A model generated the notes under the pieces. It ran no database searches, was not told the DNA's origin, and saw only the letters and a list, made by a program, of their open reading frames with translations. Of a stretch of DNA of 29,301 nucleotides, positions 15,177-22,318 are shown piece after piece. Numbering within the stretch: position 1 is the stretch's first letter; every line of letters starts with the position of its first letter. Origin of the DNA: a virus. The stretch lies in the IMG/VR virus record IMGVR_UViG_3300034782_000031, positions 1 to 29,301 of that record. One strand, written 5' to 3'. The position numbers and the translations under genes were made by a program.

Positions 15177-15205
15177 AGAGGAGCGCACGTGACTCCTCTT
15201 CTTTA
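15175..15205 (+). terminator. Hairpin between convergent transcripts, probable terminator
   Basis: GAAGAGGAG (15175-15183) pairs perfectly with CTCCTCTTC (15193-15201) across a 9-base loop, followed on the plus strand by TTT. It separates the rightward island from the leftward terminase gene and could stop transcription from either side. The short T-run makes it weaker than the capsid terminator. Confidence 0.55.
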
Positions 15206-17029
15206 CCCGTGAGACGGTGGCACTCCGGTGTCCTTCATCGGGGTCAGGATGTCGGGCCTTGGCCGCATGATCATGGAGGCCAGCAGGCAGTAGAGGATCG
15301 AATGGAAGGCGTCGTCCGTCTTGCCCGGCGCCTTCTTGTACTCCACCATCCTCAACCGCTCGTTGTACTCGGCGAAGATGTTGAGGATGTCAGTGCCGTG
15401 CGGCTCCCGGAAGTCCTCCCAGTTCGGCAGGTCTATCAGCTTCCGCTTCATGGCGTTGAAGACATCGCTCATCACCTCGGAGCGGTGGACCATGTGGCGG
15501 AGGAGATCCGGTTCCCAGTACACCTTCTTCTTTTGCCTGGGGTTGTACTGGTACTTCATGATCTTGTCGGGTCCGAACCGCCTGAGTAGCGTGTCGTTCG
15601 GGTGGAACCCACCACCGTAGTCCACCCCACAGATCTGGACCCGCAGCTGGGCAATCATCTGGGTGATGAGGTCCAGCTGCCGCTCGGGCTCCAGGTCTGG
15701 ACCAGTGAAGCGGTGGATCCAGAAGATGGAGAAGTTGCCGGTGCCGAAGTAGCCCCCGAAGGAGATGACCGTGTAGGTGTTCTCGCCCGTACCCCAGTCG
15801 ATGCCGGCGAAGACCTGACGTCCGGAGGCCAGGCGCTTGAAGTGCTCGATGTCTCCCAGCCTGATGCTTGGCTTGCAGCATGCCTTGAGCTGACCCTTGG
15901 TGATGGGACGCACGCCAGAATCATAGGAGAGCCCCAACTTCTCGTTCATGAACTGGGCACGTGGGTACTGCTCCTGGGCGGCCAAGATCTCGTCCCAGTC
16001 CACCCACTGCACCATGATCTGCGGGATGCGGTAGCTCTCGAAGGTGACCTTGTCCTTGTTGTCCTCAGTGATCGGATTCATCGACGCCCACTGAGCCATG
16101 GGGTGGGTAGCGTCGACGGGCTCCCCACACTTGTCGCAGATCAAACCCTTCTCACCGATGTTCTTCTCGCCCAGGATGTTCCAGTGCCAGGAGCTGGGAT
16201 CCTTGGGGGTGCCGTGCCTCTCACAGGGGACGATCCACTCGTTCTGGGTGGAGAACTCCGACCAGTAGTGCTCTAGCGTGTTGTCCATCGACTTCGGCGT
16301 GCCGGAGTAGACGAACAGCTTGTACTTGGAGTGGAAGGCGCACTGCTCGATGATCGGGATGTTGTCGATGAGGATGTCCTGGATCTCATCGATGCAGATC
16401 AAGTCCGCCGGGATACCACGGACACGGTCGGCCGTGAGGTAGGCGTAGCGGAGACGGATCTGCGAGAAGTTGATGAACTTCTTGAAGAAGACAGCCTGTG
16501 AGATCTTGGTCGTGGTGTACGCCTTCATCAACGGCGACGCTTCCACCACGTCCTTGATGCGGTCTGTCGAGAAGACCTTGGCCTGCTCGGCCGAGGGGGC
16601 GACGAACAGGGAGCGGAAGTTGTTGGTCAGCGCCGAGTAGCAGAGCAGCCTGTTGCCGAGGGTCGTGGACTTCTCCACCTGGCGGCCGCACTTGAGCAGG
16701 ACCTTGTCCGCAGTGGTGTCATAGATGCGGCGGAGGTACTCGCGGCCCTCGAAGCTGAAGTCTGAGACCTGGCCTGCCTCCGGCACACGGATCGCAGTCT
16801 CGGCGAACGATGAGGGGGACACGTCGTAGATGAACGTGTCGGCCTCGACATCCAGCAGGTCGTCCGGAGTGGGGTCCGGCGGCTCCAGATCGATCCCGAA
16901 GTCCTGTGGATTGCCCTCGTCGTCGTAGTCGAACCAGGGCTCCTTGACCTCCCCATCCAGGGAGTAGAGCAGAGGGATCACCTTAGCCGATCTGAGGACC
17001 TCCGCTTCTGCCAAATTGATCGTCGCCAT
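15203..17029 (-). CDS. terL: Terminase large subunit (ATPase-nuclease)
   Basis: A 608-residue packaging motor. The ATPase domain has a Walker A-type GRQVEKST (115-122), Walker B ICIDEI (211-216, D214/E215) and a coupling motif SGTP (242-245). A likely zinc-binding insert lies between the domains (C269, H272, C298, C301). The RNase H-like nuclease has acidic residues D411 (GIDWGTG), D470 (GVDYGGG) and D572/D573 (TDDAFHS). The product pumps DNA into the prohead and cuts it at initiation and headful or cos termination. The ATG at 17029 is the only convincing start. It is preceded by a 256-base gap and followed by a hairpin. A possible small subunit lies two genes upstream. Confidence 0.95.
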   Translation of the reverse strand: MATINLAEAEVLRSAKVIPLLYSLDGEVKEPWFDYDDEGNPQDFGIDLEPPDPTPDDLLDVEADTFIYDVSPSSFAETAIRVPEAGQVSDFSFEGREYLRRIYDTTADKVLLKCGRQVEKSTTLGNRLLCYSALTNNFRSLFVAPSAEQAKVFSTDRIKDVVEASPLMKAYTTTKISQAVFFKKFINFSQIRLRYAYLTADRVRGIPADLICIDEIQDILIDNIPIIEQCAFHSKYKLFVYSGTPKSMDNTLEHYWSEFSTQNEWIVPCERHGTPKDPSSWHWNILGEKNIGEKGLICDKCGEPVDATHPMAQWASMNPITEDNKDKVTFESYRIPQIMVQWVDWDEILAAQEQYPRAQFMNEKLGLSYDSGVRPITKGQLKACCKPSIRLGDIEHFKRLASGRQVFAGIDWGTGENTYTVISFGGYFGTGNFSIFWIHRFTGPDLEPERQLDLITQMIAQLRVQICGVDYGGGFHPNDTLLRRFGPDKIMKYQYNPRQKKKVYWEPDLLRHMVHRSEVMSDVFNAMKRKLIDLPNWEDFREPHGTDILNIFAEYNERLRMVEYKKAPGKTDDAFHSILYCLLASMIMRPRPDILTPMKDTGVPPSHG

Positions 17030-17285
17030 GATCTCAGTCTACCGCAAGAGTCTCGGGAGCACAGGTATAAGAGTAATAGTTAGGACTGCGATGTACCCTT
17101 TCATCGGGTGGTCCTATCGCCAGCAATCCCCCCGGAGCAACGACTGTTTGGCCCCGACCGGCACATCAAACTACCCCTTGTTGAGAGCTGCGAGTCCGTG
17201 GGCAATAGCCTGGAGTTCGTGCGGTACGCTGGCACCAACTCAACTTGGAGTAGTTTGGTAAGTGGCCGGCAACGCCGGCCCCTTC
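17030..17285. other. 256-base gap upstream of the large terminase gene
   Basis: No convincing gene. On the minus strand a hairpin follows the upstream stop, then a possible -10-like CTCTTATACCT lies at 17073-17063, 34 bases before the terminase start. Two minimal frames overlap by ATGA: a 21-codon frame and a 21-codon hydrophobic one starting MKGYIAVLTITL. No good ribosome site precedes either and codon use is unconvincing. The length of this gap is notable in such a dense region. Confidence 0.45.
17264..17280 (-). terminator. GC-rich hairpin after the 17286-17807 gene
   Basis: GGCCGGC and GCCGGCC (17264-17270, 17274-17280) form a perfect 7-bp stem with a 3-base loop, six bases beyond a stop codon. 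No U-run follows on the minus strand, so this may be an attenuator or mRNA-end stabiliser rather than an intrinsic terminator. Confidence 0.4.
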
Positions 17286-17807
17286 TTAGCCCCCAACCTT
17301 GAGGGCGACCGCTGCGAACGGGGCCTCGAGCTGGGACGTGCCCATCGACACCGGGCCATCCGGCTCGGGCATGATGACGGACCAGGCGTCCGGCTCGGGG
17401 TAGAAGGTGATCTTCTTCGGGCGGTGCTTGAAGTGCTCGGTGAAGACCTCGTCCAAGACCTGGGACATCTCCGGCCACCAGGGGTGGGCGTCCAGGTCGA
17501 CGTTGGCTCCGGTGGCCACGGCCTGCTGCAGCCTGGACACCTCCGCCGGCGGCTCCTCGTCACGGATCCGATCCATCTCGGCGTGGGCCTCGTCGTAGAT
17601 CTTCTTCCGGTCCCGCTTGTAGAAGTGGTAGATCAACAGGCCGTCCTTGGTGGTGTAGGCGCCGACCACCTCACCCTTCTCCACCGGGTGCAGCTCGGGC
17701 ACGGCGTTCACCACCTGCTCGGCGATGTTCTCCTGCGGCATCTTGGGGTACCGCTTCTCCCACTCCTCTTCGTCCATCCAGAAAGGCTTCTGCTCTGTCT
17801 CAGCCAT
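17286..17807 (-). CDS. Unknown protein between the TerS candidate and TerL
   Basis: A 173-residue protein whose ATG (17807) lies within the last codons of the upstream gene (8-base overlap). The sequence is acidic and Trp/Tyr-rich at the N-terminus (FWMDEEEWEKRYPKM), has a charged helix at about 65-85 (FYKRDRKKIYDEAHAEMDRI), and ends in a compact beta-rich stretch (KKITFYPEPDAWSVIMPE). It has no K-x-A motif. No family recognised; its place next to the terminase suggests a packaging or late-assembly role. Confidence 0.82.
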   Translation of the reverse strand: MAETEQKPFWMDEEEWEKRYPKMPQENIAEQVVNAVPELHPVEKGEVVGAYTTKDGLLIYHFYKRDRKKIYDEAHAEMDRIRDEEPPAEVSRLQQAVATGANVDLDAHPWWPEMSQVLDEVFTEHFKHRPKKITFYPEPDAWSVIMPEPDGPVSMGTSQLEAPFAAVALKVGG

Positions 17808-18690
17808 CTTCCATATCCTCCACTTCGTAGTCGGCGAACACCCCAGTGCGGTCGGTCCCCTCCCCAGAGTGGCTGTAGTTGGGGCCTGCTACCTCCTCGA
17901 TGGAAGGGATCGGTACATCGTCTTTGCGCAGGCGGAACTTCTCGAACGCCTGCAGCACATCCTTCAGCGCCACATCAGACTGGCGCATCTCGGACTCGGC
18001 GGCCTTGATCACGTCCATGTAGTTCTTCATCATCTTCGAGTGCGCCAGCGTGGCTGGATTGCGCTCGATCTCCAGAACCTTCAAGAACGCGATGTCCCTC
18101 ATGCGCCTGGCCACCGTGCCGGTATTGAGCGACTTCGGTGGACCGGCATACCCCATGACCCAGGGGACGAGGGTCTGCGCCACGTCCGGGCTGACCCGGA
18201 GCACGGCGGTGTGGTTGTTGATGTAGGGGCGGTCCTCCATCAGCTCCACCCAGTCGTGCATGGGTAGAAGCATCTTGTTCCAGAAGTAGTGGCCGAAGGC
18301 AGCCACACCCTCCACCGTGAGCTGGATCCCATGGTGGTCGTTGAGCCGCTTCACCACCTCTTCGATCCTCAGCGGCGACAGCAAGAGCTGCTCCACGTCA
18401 GCACGCAGCTGAGGAGTGGACAAGATCGAGTAGGCCTCTTTCACGTGTGCATTCGGGTACCACAGGTCGTGAATGCCGTGACGTTTCAGGTACGCCTTCG
18501 TCTCGGGGTCGTTCACCGGGTCCCATGGATCTGGGAACGGCTCCATCTTGAGCTTCAGACGGTCGATGTAGTTGGAGCTCAGCCCCTCCAACCCGAAATC
18601 CTCCAGCATCCGGAGGATGGTGTTGGTCTCATGCTCCTGCTGCGAGAGCAGGAACTTGATGAAGTTCTCGGCTGGGCTTCGAGTGACCAT
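17800..18690 (-). CDS. Possible terminase small subunit or packaging-associated DNA-binding protein
   Basis: A 296-residue protein; ATG at 18690 lies three bases after the upstream stop. A helix-turn-helix-like segment is visible around residues 105-135 (SPLRIEEVVKRLNDHHGIQL, then TVEGVAAFGHYFW). The C-terminal half is helical with a long segment (MRDIAFLKVLEIERNPATLA...MKNYMDVIKAAESEM), consistent with an oligomerisation helix, and an acidic tail. Small terminase subunits commonly have an N-terminal helix-turn-helix and an oligomerisation helix and lie just upstream of the large subunit gene. Here one gene intervenes. The assignment is inference, not recognition. Confidence 0.75.
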   Translation of the reverse strand: MVTRSPAENFIKFLLSQQEHETNTILRMLEDFGLEGLSSNYIDRLKLKMEPFPDPWDPVNDPETKAYLKRHGIHDLWYPNAHVKEAYSILSTPQLRADVEQLLLSPLRIEEVVKRLNDHHGIQLTVEGVAAFGHYFWNKMLLPMHDWVELMEDRPYINNHTAVLRVSPDVAQTLVPWVMGYAGPPKSLNTGTVARRMRDIAFLKVLEIERNPATLAHSKMMKNYMDVIKAAESEMRQSDVALKDVLQAFEKFRLRKDDVPIPSIEEVAGPNYSHSGEGTDRTGVFADYEVEDMEDG

Positions 18691-18693
18691 CCG

Positions 18694-20709
18694 TTACGCC
18701 TGCGGGACGGTACCCAGGGTTTTCAGCCCCTCCACCACCTTGTCAAGGTGGACGAGCGACTTCTGGATCGCCCCCTGTTCCACCGAACTCATGCCCAAGC
18801 GGCTGAACAGGAGCAGCTCGGACAGCTTCTTGATCACGTCCTCGAACTCAGGCGCGTAGCTGGCGAAGATCGAGATGTTCTCCGGGTTGAGGACCCCCAG
18901 GCTGAGGATCTTGTCCACCGCCGTCGGGTCCTCGAGCGGCGCCGCCTCCTTCAGCAGGCCCGCCCGGAGGTCGGGCAACGCACCCAGCTTCTCGGCGGCC
19001 GCTTTCTTGGCCGCCGCGTACTTGTCCTTGAAGGGATGCACCTCCCGCGCTCGGAACCAGGTCTCGTACCTGCCCTTACGGCGGAGGTTGGCGAAGGCCG
19101 TCTTCGCCATCTCCGGCTCCTGCCCCAGGATGGTGGCCAGGAACACCGCGTCGTCCAGCGGGAGGAACTGGGTCTCCATCACACCCGCCAGCTTGTCGAT
19201 CTCCTTCCCCTCGAAGCTGAAGCACTGGCCGTCCGTGATGACGCGCACTGCGTTGGTGCTCAGGGCCATCGCCTCAGCCGTCTTGGTGAACTCGTCCGGA
19301 CTGGATGCCAGGTCCACCATGTTCTCGAGCGGCAGCCAGCCACACTCCATGGGGATGCCCACCCGGCCCGGGCCGATCGGCGAGGCGGTCTTGAGCCCCT
19401 CCACCTTCACGATGTCGAGAGACTCGCCGAGATGTGTCTCGGCGATGTAGGACTTGCCCTGCGGCGTCTCCGCCTGGGACTTGATGGTGACCGGGATGAA
19501 GGCCACGGCGCCCTGCGGGGTGGCATGGTAGAAGCAGCCCTCTCCCATCGGCTCCGCGTCCAGCACATCGGTCTGCCTGGCGAGTGGGACACCAGCGATG
19601 TTCTCCTGCTGCGCGGACTCGCTGCCGTTGGAGAAGACCGCCATCGGCAGGACCTCACCCGAGAAGTCCATCACCCTGGGGAAGACCCAGCCCACCAGCT
19701 CCCGGTTGTCGCCTGCGGTCCGGACCTTGTAGAGACCGAACTCGGTGACCACCGTGATGGTCAGGTCCTCCAGAGTGTCCTTGGCTGCCGTCTGGGTGGT
19801 GATCGTGGTGGTACCGTCCGACTCCACCTTGGACACCAGGTCCCCGCCCAGGGCGCCGACCGCCGCCGGCCGGTCCACATCTGTGGAGTCCGGGATGAGA
19901 GCGTTCTCGTTGGCGGTCTTGATCCTGAAACCCCCGTCGATCTTCTGGACCTGGATGACCGTTGGCTTGATGCTGCTGGCGATCTTCTCCAGGTAGGTCT
20001 GGGGGTGGAGCTGGGCCGCCTCGACCTGGGCCAGCTTGGCCATCACGTTGAAGGTCGCGGGATTGCTGAAGATGGCGGTGCGGAGAGACGGGTCCCGGTT
20101 GAGCTGGGCCGTCATCTCTGCCACATGCGCCTTCTTGATCGTGGGCAGGATGGCGTCGATCAAGAACTCGGGCTTGGCTGCCGAGGTCCTGGTCATGCCG
20201 GAGCCCTGCGCGCCGGCGTCCGCGATGAGTGGGCCACGTGCACCACCGTACTGCCGGTGGGGTGGGTAGAGCTGGTCGATCATGCTCATGTCCCCCGGCG
20301 TCTTCCGGATCGCCTCGAAGAGGTTGGGGCGGAAGAGGGCGGCGCGCAGCCTGGTCTCGGTCAAGGGCTCCGCCTGGCCGTTGTGCATCAGCAGGTCGAG
20401 CGGGGACAGCTTCCCGTCCTTGATGATCACCGGGACGATCACCTTATCGGACCCCTTCATCTCCGCCGGGGTGGCATCGTCCCGGGGGTTGATGGCCAGC
20501 TTGTTGATCAGATCAACCCTGCCCCGGGCGTACCGGCGGTCGGGGTCGATGTCGTCCAGCACCACCTTCGGCATGTAGTCGCTGGTGTAGGGCGCCTGCC
20601 GGTAGAGCTGGTCCAAGATCTGCTGGGGCCAGGTGTTCGGGTCCTCCGACATCCGAGCCTCGAGTCCGAGCTTCTCAAACGTCAGATTCTTATCGAGAAA
20701 GAGGTCCAT
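18694..20709 (-). CDS. Large virion structural protein
   Basis: A 671-residue protein; ATG at 20709 follows an AGGAGAGACC site. It is encoded between the baseplate spike and the terminase genes. The sequence appears globular with mixed alpha/beta segments. K-x-A motifs appear throughout: VMAKLAQ, YLEKIASS, LKTASP, FTKTAEA, IDKLAGV, MAKTAFA and LLKEAAP. Unlike the low-complexity head proteins it has no Gly hairpin or long disordered stretch. No enzymatic signature is seen. Portal, neck or tail candidates would fit the size, but I do not recognise the family. Confidence 0.8.
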   Translation of the reverse strand: MDLFLDKNLTFEKLGLEARMSEDPNTWPQQILDQLYRQAPYTSDYMPKVVLDDIDPDRRYARGRVDLINKLAINPRDDATPAEMKGSDKVIVPVIIKDGKLSPLDLLMHNGQAEPLTETRLRAALFRPNLFEAIRKTPGDMSMIDQLYPPHRQYGGARGPLIADAGAQGSGMTRTSAAKPEFLIDAILPTIKKAHVAEMTAQLNRDPSLRTAIFSNPATFNVMAKLAQVEAAQLHPQTYLEKIASSIKPTVIQVQKIDGGFRIKTANENALIPDSTDVDRPAAVGALGGDLVSKVESDGTTTITTQTAAKDTLEDLTITVVTEFGLYKVRTAGDNRELVGWVFPRVMDFSGEVLPMAVFSNGSESAQQENIAGVPLARQTDVLDAEPMGEGCFYHATPQGAVAFIPVTIKSQAETPQGKSYIAETHLGESLDIVKVEGLKTASPIGPGRVGIPMECGWLPLENMVDLASSPDEFTKTAEAMALSTNAVRVITDGQCFSFEGKEIDKLAGVMETQFLPLDDAVFLATILGQEPEMAKTAFANLRRKGRYETWFRAREVHPFKDKYAAAKKAAAEKLGALPDLRAGLLKEAAPLEDPTAVDKILSLGVLNPENISIFASYAPEFEDVIKKLSELLLFSRLGMSSVEQGAIQKSLVHLDKVVEGLKTLGTVPQA

Positions 20710-20718
20710 GGGTCTCTC

Positions 20719-21996
20719 CTACTGATTCACAAGAACTGTCTTGCTGACCAGGTCCTTCGTCTGGGCCGCTGTCACAGGCGGCAGAGTGGGCAAGGACGGC
20801 GGACCCGGTGCGGGATCAGGTAGCGCCTTGACCAGGTGCGTGTGTGACGCCAGCCACGCCACCAATTTTAGTCCAAGAACCGCTGGCTCGGAAGCAGCTT
20901 CGCTCCCCAACTTCAGCAGAGCCGCGGTGATACTCTTCGGTCCGGTCCAGGTCTCCCTGCTTATCGTCCCCTGGATCTCATGGGTTGCCGTGAGGACAGT
21001 CTTCTGGCTCAGGGCTGTGACTTCCTGCGCACCCGTCACCTTGACCGTCTGTTTGCCCTTGATTGTCAGCGTGTGATCGCCGTCGATCTCCTCCGTGCAG
21101 TCGCCGCCCTGCATCCGGTAGGTGTTGCCCTCTTTGTCCAGGCGGATCACATACTTGGGCTTGCCAGACACGCTCCCGCTGTCCGCGTCGATCTTCTCCG
21201 GGGCGATCGTCACCTCGATGAAGGTGGTGTCCCCACCGGGAGGCTTGGTTGCGTCCTCCAGGCTTCCGACGCTCACCTTGACCGAGGCCTTCTTGTCCTG
21301 GGCATGTTCCCTGGCGATGAGGTGCAGCTCCGTAGGGGCGTCTCCAGAGGGGTTGTTCTCGTCCCTGAGCACCTGCCAGCTCAGGGTGCCGGCCGCGGTG
21401 TTGAGCTCGTAGTTCTCACAGAAGTCACGGATGTAGTTGAGCAGTGGGATGTAGGCCCGCTGGCAGATCTGGGTGGAACCCAGCTGCAGCACACCACCAC
21501 GCTTGAGCACCACGAAGTTCTCATCCCTCCCCTGCCAGAGCATGTCCCCCGGGTTGAGGATGGGACGACCACCCCGGAAGCTGGCGTCTGTGGGGTTGGT
21601 GGAGACAGCAGTAGACCCGCCGGCGTTGCTGGTATTGCTGGCCGGCAGATCTTCCTCCGTCTCCACGCCAGGGTCCTTGAGCTTATCCTCCAGGTACTTG
21701 TCGACGTCGGCGCCCTCCATCTCCGGGCCACAGAGGAATCCCATGATGAACGGTGGATCTCCGTCCGAGGGCATGCACATCGTGCAGATTGCACCCACCT
21801 CCGGGATGCAGGTGAAGCCCTCCCCGTTGTTGAAGTGCAGGTAGGGCGTCATGATCTGGAGGTCGGGGATCTGCTTGCCGCTGTACTGTGATACCCAGTC
21901 GGCGGTGAGATTGCGGACGTTGACGTTGGCGATGACGCCCGTCTCGATGATGGCCGGCTTGTTGCCGGGCCCATCTGATGGGGAGTTCTGGAACAT
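20719..21996 (-). CDS. Baseplate hub spike / gpV-gp5-like protein
   Basis: A 425-residue protein; ATG at 21996 follows the upstream stop directly. The N-terminal domain (about 20-90) resembles the OB-fold of gp5/gpV spike proteins, with PEVGAICTMCMPSDGDPPFI (65-84). A disordered linker (100-145) and a middle domain (150-300) follow. Residues 300-366 are repetitive beta strands (TLTIKGKQTVKVTGAQEVTA) typical of a spike beta-helix, ending in the common spike tail block PAVLGLKLVAWLASHTH (371-387). A Pro-rich C-terminus may bind a tip protein. The protein would sit at the tail tip and pierce the cell envelope, suggesting a long (probably contractile) tail. Confidence 0.8.
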   Translation of the reverse strand: MFQNSPSDGPGNKPAIIETGVIANVNVRNLTADWVSQYSGKQIPDLQIMTPYLHFNNGEGFTCIPEVGAICTMCMPSDGDPPFIMGFLCGPEMEGADVDKYLEDKLKDPGVETEEDLPASNTSNAGGSTAVSTNPTDASFRGGRPILNPGDMLWQGRDENFVVLKRGGVLQLGSTQICQRAYIPLLNYIRDFCENYELNTAAGTLSWQVLRDENNPSGDAPTELHLIAREHAQDKKASVKVSVGSLEDATKPPGGDTTFIEVTIAPEKIDADSGSVSGKPKYVIRLDKEGNTYRMQGGDCTEEIDGDHTLTIKGKQTVKVTGAQEVTALSQKTVLTATHEIQGTISRETWTGPKSITAALLKLGSEAASEPAVLGLKLVAWLASHTHLVKALPDPAPGPPSLPTLPPVTAAQTKDLVSKTVLVNQ

Positions 21997-22317
21997 CTAG
22001 TACTGCTGCTGCCTGCGTCGATCTCTGCCGAGGGTCGCCTTGTAGGCACCGTACCCGGCCAGCCCGGTCAGACCGGCGGCCGCACCCATGCGGCCGTAGG
22101 GGGACTTGGCGATCTGCTTGATGCTGCCCCATGTACCGCCCCCATCACGCTGCCCGCGGGCCCACAGCTTCTTGAGGATATCGCCGTGTTGGCCAAGAGA
22201 CCTCTTGCCCACGGTCCCCAGGCTCTTGAAACCACTGGCCAGGAAGCTGCCGATGCCAGCTTCCTTCTGGATGGTCTCCATCTCATCGGCGAACGCCTTC
22301 ATAGTCTGCTCGTTCAT
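21997..22317 (-). CDS. Small glycine-rich protein following the RNA polymerase
   Basis: A 106-residue protein with ATG at 22317, one base after the polymerase stop. The N-terminus (MKAFADEMETIQKEAGIG) fits the FxxE(L/M)xxxK-x-A/G element of other small proteins here. The C-terminus has a Gly/Ala hairpin (RMGAAAGLTGLAGYGAYKA) and a basic Gln-rich tail. It is probably a minor virion protein. Tight linkage to the polymerase gene is notable. Confidence 0.78.
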   Translation of the reverse strand: MNEQTMKAFADEMETIQKEAGIGSFLASGFKSLGTVGKRSLGQHGDILKKLWARGQRDGGGTWGSIKQIAKSPYGRMGAAAGLTGLAGYGAYKATLGRDRRRQQQY

Positions 22318-22318
22318 G

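Larger units (their letters stand above)
14996..15202. other. Non-coding stretch between the plus-strand island and the terminase gene
   Basis: About 200 bases without a convincing gene. It contains a strong ribosome-site-like GAAAGGAGG (15037-15045) ahead of a 12-codon frame, an ATAAGG at 15104-15109, an inverted repeat GGCGCG/CGCGCC (15110-15115 with 15162-15167), three CGGTGA direct repeats, and a 9-bp hairpin at 15175-15201. It could encode a small RNA or hold a packaging-related site. Confidence 0.5.

Noticed and set aside
18289-20823. 844-codon plus-strand frame
   Set aside because: It lies opposite the real 671-residue and 296-residue genes and has a His/Leu/Arg-rich composition typical of the complement of GC-rich coding DNA. 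No motif.
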